Assembly (NCBI GenBank): GCA_021159225.1
Contig: JAGGSE010000018.1
Span: 1 to 8,934, forward strand
Direction of reading: 5' to 3'
Source: a bacterium
GTDB lineage: Bacteria; Patescibacteriota; Minisyncoccia; Minisyncoccales; JAGGSE01
Length of the DNA stretch: 8,934 nucleotides
Positions 5,514 through 8,934 of the stretch are shown in pieces. How positions within the stretch are numbered: the stretch's first letter is position 1; every line of letters begins with the position of its first letter. The notes under the pieces are model-generated. The model worked only from the letters and a program-made list of their open reading frames with translations, did no database searches and was not told the origin of the DNA. Both the position numbers and the translations under genes were made by a program.

Positions 5514-6288
5514 ATTCTCTTTCAATTAAATTGGCTGTTTTAAAAGCCGCCTCTTCTTGGTTAAATCCCTCAATTGAAGCCATTGAAGGCCAGTCATTGA
5601 TATCTACGCAAAAAGGAACCTCTCCTTCTACTATAAAATCGCCGCCAAAAATTTTAAGCCGGGTTATCCGGCCAACCAACAGGGCTTGTTTCTTTATTTT
5701 TTGAATAACCTCTGAAGGAATTTCTCTCTCGGTATTTTTTGGTAAAATTACCTCCTCGCCAATAACATAGTATTTAATATGCCTTCCCTTAATGAATTTC
5801 TGAACTATTACCTCTTTTATATTCTGACTTTTGTAGTCCTGTATGGCTTTCTCAAAGGCATCTTCATTATCAATGATAGACCAAAATTCATGCCTATCTG
5901 ACGGCTTTAAGATGGATTTTCCTTTTAGGTCAGAGAAGTTTATGTTTTCAACTTTTACTGCTTTTGTTCTTGGAAGATTTGCTCCGGCTTCTGTCATTTT
6001 TTGGTAGATTAGTTTGCGATTAAAAGAAAAACGAATTGCTTCTGGAGAATTTATCACAAAGACGCCTTGTCTTTGCTTTTCTATTAAAATTTCATTAATT
6101 TCTTCCCCTCTTGCCATAGTAAAAATTAAATCAGGACTCTCTTGTTCTGAAAAATCTTTTGGTTCTTTTAATAAAACCTTAAAACCCCTTTTTCTTAATT
6201 CTTGAGCAGTTAAATCAAGGATTTTCTGGTCTTTTCCCGGCTTTCCGGCTAACTTGAACTCTCTATAAATCCCAATTGCTTTTGTCAT
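5494..6288 (-). CDS. ATP-grasp enzyme in inositol-lipid cluster (kinase or ligase)
   Basis: The protein has 264 residues. Residues 1-85 form a pre-ATP-grasp alpha/beta domain (MTKAIGIYREFKLAGKPGKDQKILDL, then DLIFTMAR). The ATP-grasp fold follows: NRKLIYQKMTEAGANLPRT (90-108), a lysine in SILKPSD (K128), VIVQKFIKGRHIKYYVIGEE (160-179), and metal ligands in FGGDFIVEG...VDINDWPS (D217, D229, N231). Most RimK- or Ddl-like ligases read E-x-N in the last motif; D-I-N-x-x-P instead recalls inositol-phosphate kinases of the ITPK family. Placement between a HAD phosphatase and an inositol-lipid-type transferase supports a kinase on inositol or its lipid, but an amino-acid or peptide ligase decorating the headgroup is equally possible. 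ATP-grasp membership is firm; the substrate is inferred. Confidence 0.8.
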   Translation of the reverse strand: MTKAIGIYREFKLAGKPGKDQKILDLTAQELRKRGFKVLLKEPKDFSEQESPDLIFTMARGEEINEILIEKQRQGVFVINSPEAIRFSFNRKLIYQKMTEAGANLPRTKAVKVENINFSDLKGKSILKPSDRHEFWSIIDNEDAFEKAIQDYKSQNIKEVIVQKFIKGRHIKYYVIGEEVILPKNTEREIPSEVIQKIKKQALLVGRITRLKIFGGDFIVEGEVPFCVDINDWPSMASIEGFNQEEAAFKTANLIEREYVHRKF

Positions 6289-6297
6289 AAAATTTTA

Positions 6298-6326
6298 TTT
6301 GTACTATCCAACCACTTCAGTAACAA
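6298..6326 (-). promoter_or_regulatory. Weak candidate promoter for the ATP-grasp/transferase pair
   Basis: On the minus strand TTGTTA (6321-6326) and TACAAA (6298-6303) are separated by 17 bp, each matching four of six consensus bases. A transcript would start about at the ATG at 6288 and be leaderless, consistent with the absence of a Shine-Dalgarno sequence there. The match is modest in AT-rich DNA. Confidence 0.25.
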
Positions 6327-6339
6327 TCCTTGATAATCT

Positions 6340-6536
6340 CTCTGCTGAGGTATCTTGTCGAGGTGGAGCATATCGCAGCCGAGCCCCAGAATAGGTTTGC
6401 GTTTCAGAAAAAGGTTTGTGAGGCTCGGTCAGATTTTGGAAGCGCCTGGGAATAAATTCTTTCTTACTGCTTACCGCGACTTCGTGCTCCCCGAGGCAAA
6501 GAGCCTTGTCAGACTTGCTACCAAGGTGGTTAGCAA
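6340..6536. other. GC-rich island of unknown nature between the HAD and ATP-grasp genes
   Basis: Hand counting gives 91 G/C of 180 bases (about 51%) in 6361-6540, clearly above the flanking genes. No gene is convincing. The minus strand has an open stretch after the HAD stop codon that reads ...HKPFSETQTYSGARLRYAPPRQDTSAERL..., but it lacks ATG, GTG or TTG at its beginning. A plus-strand reading (VEHIAAEPQNRFAFQKKV) stops near 6456, and another plus frame is open across the HAD end. Inverted repeats occur (GCCGAGCC/GGCTCGGT around 6377-6429; GCTACCA-AGG-TGGTTAGC near 6517-6534). It could be a decayed gene fragment or a structured RNA; I cannot decide. Confidence 0.4.
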
Positions 6537-7214
6537 CTACAATTTAATTAAACCCTCCTTTTGGATTTTCAGAATTAGTTCTTTTAGGTCTGAAAATACC
6601 TTATCCGCTTTGGAAAAATCCTGAAGAGAAGAAATTCCGCTGGGGACGGCAAAGGCATAAAATCCTGCTGCTTTTGCTGACTCCACTCCGTATTGGGTAT
6701 TTTCTATGGCTAAACATCTTCTTGGTTCAATGCCCAGTTTTTGGGCGGCAAGCAGATATATATCCGGGTATGGTTTGCCCCGGACAACATCCTTTCCATC
6801 AACAATCACTGAGAAAAAATCATTCAATCCTCCCTTATTTAGGATACTTATTACCACGTCCTTTAGATTCCCTGTTGCCAGGCCAAGTTTGAAGCCCTTT
6901 TGGCTAAAAAAAACAAGTGCCTCTTTGGCATAGGGCATAAATTTTGGAGGTCTTTTTCTAAAATAATCAAGGGTAATTTCTCTTTTCTCTCGGATTAGTT
7001 CTTCTTTTGTAATTCTCAATTTATATTTTTTTATAATATAGTCAGCGATTAAACCAACCTGCTTCCCGCTAACCCGGGCGAAGTCTTCTTTTGTAAAACT
7101 TCTCCCGCGTCTTTTGAGAAATAGAGTCCAAGCCGAGTAATGGATTGGGTCGCTGTCTACCAATGTTCCATCAAAATCAAAAACAACCCCCTTGATTTGA
7201 TTTGGTTTCAACAT
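6537..7214 (-). CDS. HAD-superfamily phosphatase (beta-phosphoglucomutase-like)
   Basis: The protein has 225 residues and all four HAD motifs: nucleophile DFDGT (D13, D15), a helical cap (~residues 20-95), motif II LATGN (T114), motif III K147 in RGKPYPD, and motif IV IENTQYG (E171, N172). It belongs to subfamily IA, which covers phosphoglycolate phosphatase, beta-phosphoglucomutase and many sugar-phosphate phosphatases. Its place in the inositol cluster makes it a candidate for removing phosphate from inositol 1-phosphate or from a phosphatidylinositol-phosphate headgroup, but HAD enzymes are too promiscuous for sequence alone to say. It starts 6 nt after the PadR-like gene, so the two are very probably one transcript. 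No clear Shine-Dalgarno sequence is seen. Confidence 0.85.
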   Translation of the reverse strand: MLKPNQIKGVVFDFDGTLVDSDPIHYSAWTLFLKRRGRSFTKEDFARVSGKQVGLIADYIIKKYKLRITKEELIREKREITLDYFRKRPPKFMPYAKEALVFFSQKGFKLGLATGNLKDVVISILNKGGLNDFFSVIVDGKDVVRGKPYPDIYLLAAQKLGIEPRRCLAIENTQYGVESAKAAGFYAFAVPSGISSLQDFSKADKVFSDLKELILKIQKEGLIKL

Positions 7215-7220
7215 TTGAAT

Positions 7221-7520
7221 TTATATCTTCTCAATGAGTTGTTGGCAGAATTCTACTGTTTTTGTCAATTCCTTTTTGCCCCGCTCAGTCGTCCTATATG
7301 CCCGCTTTCCCTTGTACCTTTCGCTTTTTATGTAATCTTTTCTTTTCAGGCGATATAAAACCGTCTTTAATAAAATAGTTCCTGGCAAAAATCCAAACCT
7401 CTCAAAAATCAATTTTCTAACTTCTTCCTCGCAAACAATATCATCTTTTCCCAGGGCTAAAACATATATCCACAAATTTCCCTCAGTATTTAATTTCCTA
7501 AATCTTTCAAAAGGCTCCAT
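7221..7520 (-). CDS. PadR-like winged-helix transcriptional regulator
   Basis: The protein has 99 residues and is basic. LWIYVLALGKDD (16-27), VRKLIFERFGF (34-44) and TILLKTVLYRLKRKDYIKSERYKGKRAYRTTERGKKELTK (48-87) have the shape of a PadR/PhoU-like winged helix: a recognition helix, the wing with RYKGKRAYRTT, and the G-x-x-x-L helix that follows it. It lacks the long C-terminal dimerisation helices of larger PadR proteins (PadR subfamily-2-like size). A second copy starts at 8876 on the opposite strand; the first 19 residues share 12 identities. It sits between the inositol-phosphate synthase and HAD genes and probably controls this cluster. The effector is unknown. Confidence 0.75.
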   Translation of the reverse strand: MEPFERFRKLNTEGNLWIYVLALGKDDIVCEEEVRKLIFERFGFLPGTILLKTVLYRLKRKDYIKSERYKGKRAYRTTERGKKELTKTVEFCQQLIEKI

Positions 7521-7530
7521 AACTAATCAG

Positions 7531-7619
7531 CGAATCTACGAGTAAGTTACGAATTTACGAATTCACTTAATAGAAAGAATCTAATCATTCGTAAATTCGT
7601 AATAAATTCGTAAATTCGT
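7531..7619. repeat. Cluster of ACGAATTTACGAATT repeats in both orientations
   Basis: ACGAATTTACGAATT at 7549-7563 has a perfect 15-bp inverse copy AATTCGTAAATTCGT at 7605-7619 and a 14-bp inverse copy at 7587-7600; a decayed direct copy (CGAATCTACGA) is at 7532-7542. The array fills nearly all of the 105 bp between the synthase stop and the regulator start. The arms can form a hairpin, but no T-run follows on either strand, so it is not a classical terminator. It may be an operator array for the adjacent regulator or a dispersed genomic repeat. Confidence 0.75.
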
Positions 7620-7625
7620 TGATAA

Positions 7626-8765
7626 TCACCTTTCGCGTTGGCCTTTTATGAACTCTTCAACCATTTCTCTGGCTTTCTCGTCGGTAAACTGCTGAATTGG
7701 ATGTTTCATAAAGTAGGCAGAGGGAGAAACCAAAACACCAGCAATGTTTCTGTCCAGAGCCAGTTTTGCCAAACGAATCGCATCAATGACACAACCGGCT
7801 GAATTCGGAGAATCCTCAACAGAGAGTTTAAGTTCCAACTCAATCGGCACATTGCCAAACTTCCTGCCCTCAAGCCGGATAAAAGCAATTTTATTATCCT
7901 TAAGCCAAGGAACCCAGTCCGAGGGCCCGATGTGTAAATTGTCATAACTAAGCCGTTTTGAAAGTTGCGACTCCACGCTTTCTGTTTTTGAGATTTTCTT
8001 TGATTTCAGTCTTTTTCTTGAAAGCATATTAAGGAAATCAGCGTTCCCTCCAAAATTTAGTTGGTATGACTTGTCAATAATTACCCCTCTTTGGGCAAAA
8101 AGATGCGACAATGTCCGGTGGACAATCGTGGCTCCGACCTGAGACTTGATATCATCTCCAATACAGGGCAGGTTCTTTTTTTCAAACCTTTTTGACCACT
8201 TTTTTTCAGAACAAATAAAGACCGGCATGCAGTTGATAAAGGCGCAGCCGGCCTTAAGGGCACAGTTGGCGTAATATTCAGTGGCTTTCTGGGAACCCAC
8301 AGGACAATAATTTATTAAAATCTCCGCTCTTGATTTTTTCAGTTCTTTGACTACATCAACCGGTTTCTGGCTAGCAGGCAAAAATTTTTTATCCGCGGGG
8401 TATTCCTTCATATGGGGCGCCACTCCGTCCAAAACAGGACCCATTTTTACCTTCACCCCCATAGGGGGAACATCCCGACAGAAAATCTTTGTGCAGTTCG
8501 GAGGAGCAAAAATTGCCTTGCTTACGTCTCTGCCGACCTTCCTCTTGTCAATATCAAAAGCAGCCACAACCTTAATGTCCGAAATTCTGTATCCAGCCAA
8601 GACATTATGCATTAATCCCGGAACAAGATTATCATTTGAGTCAATGTCTTTGTAATAATACAGCCCTTGAATTAAACTAGAGGCGCAGTTGCCAATACCG
8701 GCAATTGCCACGCGTATCTCTTTTCTCTTTTTTGAGGTTAGAATTTGCTTTTTCTTTCTTCTCAT
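7626..8765 (-). CDS. ino1: myo-Inositol-1-phosphate synthase
   Basis: The protein has 379 residues, the size of the actinobacterial/archaeal enzyme. It converts D-glucose 6-phosphate to inositol 1-phosphate (L-myo-inositol 1-phosphate in the classical numbering, also called 1D-myo-inositol 3-phosphate), using NAD+ in an oxidation, cyclisation and reduction cycle. Visible landmarks are the NAD-binding VAIAGIGNCASSL (19-31), INYCPVGSQKATEYYA (151-166), GDDIKSQVGAT (203-213), NFGGNADFLN (237-246) and the catalytic KLSVEDSPNSAG (313-324). An N-terminal lysine-rich extension of about 17 residues precedes the Rossmann fold. It starts the minus-strand cluster and is driven by a strong, operator-bearing promoter. 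In bacteria its product feeds inositol lipids, mycothiol or di-inositol-phosphate solutes; the nearby CDP-alcohol transferase points to lipids. No key residue appears lost. Confidence 0.93.
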   Translation of the reverse strand: MRRKKKQILTSKKRKEIRVAIAGIGNCASSLIQGLYYYKDIDSNDNLVPGLMHNVLAGYRISDIKVVAAFDIDKRKVGRDVSKAIFAPPNCTKIFCRDVPPMGVKVKMGPVLDGVAPHMKEYPADKKFLPASQKPVDVVKELKKSRAEILINYCPVGSQKATEYYANCALKAGCAFINCMPVFICSEKKWSKRFEKKNLPCIGDDIKSQVGATIVHRTLSHLFAQRGVIIDKSYQLNFGGNADFLNMLSRKRLKSKKISKTESVESQLSKRLSYDNLHIGPSDWVPWLKDNKIAFIRLEGRKFGNVPIELELKLSVEDSPNSAGCVIDAIRLAKLALDRNIAGVLVSPSAYFMKHPIQQFTDEKAREMVEEFIKGQRER

Positions 8766-8836
8766 ATTACAATTAGATGTGCTATATTATTTGACTAACA
8801 GAAGCAGATTAGGCAAGTAATTTGACCTTTTTTGGG

Positions 8837-8856
8837 TATTTTACCATTGTAAAATA
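8837..8856. promoter_or_regulatory. Perfect 8-4-8 palindrome, probable operator between divergent genes
   Basis: TATTTTAC-CATT-GTAAAATA is a perfect inverted repeat with 8-bp arms and a 4-bp centre. It lies within the spacer and -10 of the synthase promoter; each arm contains a TAAAAT hexamer, one serving the synthase gene (minus strand) and one correctly oriented for the divergent regulator gene (plus strand, 8850-8855). A dimeric winged-helix protein bound here would cover both promoters. The PadR-like product of the adjacent gene is the natural candidate; this is inferred from position. Confidence 0.65.
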
Positions 8857-8865
8857 GTTTGTCAA
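8838..8865 (-). promoter_or_regulatory. Strong promoter of the inositol-phosphate synthase gene
   Basis: On the minus strand a perfect TTGACA (8860-8865) and TAAAAT (8838-8843, five of six) are separated by 16 bp, and TG stands one base before the -10 (TGGTAAAAT), so it is an extended -10 promoter. Transcription would begin near 8831, leaving a leader of about 65 nt before the ATG at 8765. No known riboswitch or Shine-Dalgarno sequence is visible in that leader. Confidence 0.7.
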
Positions 8866-8867
8866 GG
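8864..8867 (+). promoter_or_regulatory. Ribosome binding site of the divergent PadR-like gene
   Basis: AAGG, 8 nt before the ATG at 8876, is one of the few clear Shine-Dalgarno sequences in the window and supports that start codon. It overlaps the -35 element of the opposite-strand synthase promoter by two bases. Confidence 0.5.
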
Positions 8868-8875
8868 TCTTTTTT

Positions 8876-8934
8876 ATGCTGCCCTTGGAACGGCTCAAAA
8901 AATCAAATACTGCTGGAAATCTATGGCTTTATAT
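8876..8934 (+). CDS. Second PadR-like regulator, N-terminal fragment cut by right edge
   Basis: An ATG at 8876 opens a frame to the end of the window: 19 complete codons reading MLPLERLKKSNTAGNLWLY. This aligns without gaps to the first 19 residues of the PadR-like protein encoded at 7221-7520 (MEPFERFRKLNTEGNLWIY), with 12 identities and mostly conservative changes. Such similarity at this length, with a matching start and a Shine-Dalgarno sequence, argues strongly for a paralogous gene. It is transcribed divergently from the inositol-phosphate synthase and shares its 110-bp control region, a classic layout for a local regulator. The DNA-binding wing lies beyond the window. Confidence 0.75.
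   Translation, partial: MLPLERLKKSNTAGNLWLY

Noticed and set aside
6514..6536. Hairpin after the HAD gene as a terminator
   Set aside because: The stem is imperfect and no T-run follows on either strand.
6361..6540. tRNA, tmRNA, SRP or RNase P RNA in the GC-rich island
   Set aside because: I could not find a T-arm GTTCGA motif, an SRP GGAAG/AGCAG core or other landmark sequences.
6355..6624. Plus-strand open frame of 89 codons with an ATG, antisense to the end of the HAD gene
   Set aside because: It has no family resemblance or Shine-Dalgarno sequence and overlaps a well-supported gene; the length is explained by the GC-rich island opening several frames.
7531..7619. CRISPR array
   Set aside because: Copies are in mixed orientation, only 14-15 bp long and separated by irregular short gaps, with no regular spacers or cas genes.

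Overview
The window looks like a low-GC (high-30s % by eye) bacterial chromosome fragment. Genes are compact, stop codons are standard (TGA is a stop), Shine-Dalgarno signals are mostly weak or absent, and proteins are short. Several families are ones I associate with Patescibacteria/Parcubacteria-type or similar uncultivated genomes: a membrane protein with a zinc ribbon, a small-protein/AbiEii pair, and AMMECR1 without its partners. The lineage is an inference; no rRNA or marker gene is present to settle it.

Left part (1-1504): the 5' part of a large exported protein on the minus strand runs off the left edge. It has a signal peptide, a FlgD-type Ig-like domain and the start of a calcineurin-like phosphoesterase. 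Next comes an internally deleted insertion sequence with inverted ends that still encodes the transposase tail 'RPHKALGYKTPIEIA', then a tract of TTCCATTTTCC-like repeats and a strong promoter.

Middle part (1505-4942, plus strand): a two-helix membrane protein with a zinc-ribbon tail and a multi-pass membrane protein resembling an ECF-transporter S component form an apparent operon. A putative toxin-antitoxin pair (small protein plus AbiEii-type nucleotidyltransferase, overlapping by 53 nt) follows, then an AMMECR1 protein and a PHP-domain phosphoesterase.

Right part (4944-8934, mainly minus strand): this is the most interesting region. It encodes myo-inositol-1-phosphate synthase, a PadR-like winged-helix regulator, a HAD phosphatase, an ATP-grasp enzyme and a CDP-alcohol phosphatidyltransferase with a PI-phosphate-synthase-like layout. 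Together these could make inositol 1-phosphate from glucose 6-phosphate, attach it to CDP-activated lipid and dephosphorylate it to an inositol phospholipid. The ATP-grasp enzyme adds an unexplained modification step; its 'DIN..P' metal-binding segment recalls inositol-phosphate kinases of the ITPK family. At the right edge, divergent from the synthase gene, lies the start of a second copy of the PadR-like regulator (12 of 19 residues identical). The two genes are separated by a perfect 8-4-8 palindrome that carries a -10 hexamer in each orientation. I read this as a self-contained, transcriptionally regulated inositol-lipid island.

A roughly 180-bp GC-rich island between the ATP-grasp and HAD genes, and a cluster of ACGAATTTACGAATT repeats beside the regulator, remain unexplained.
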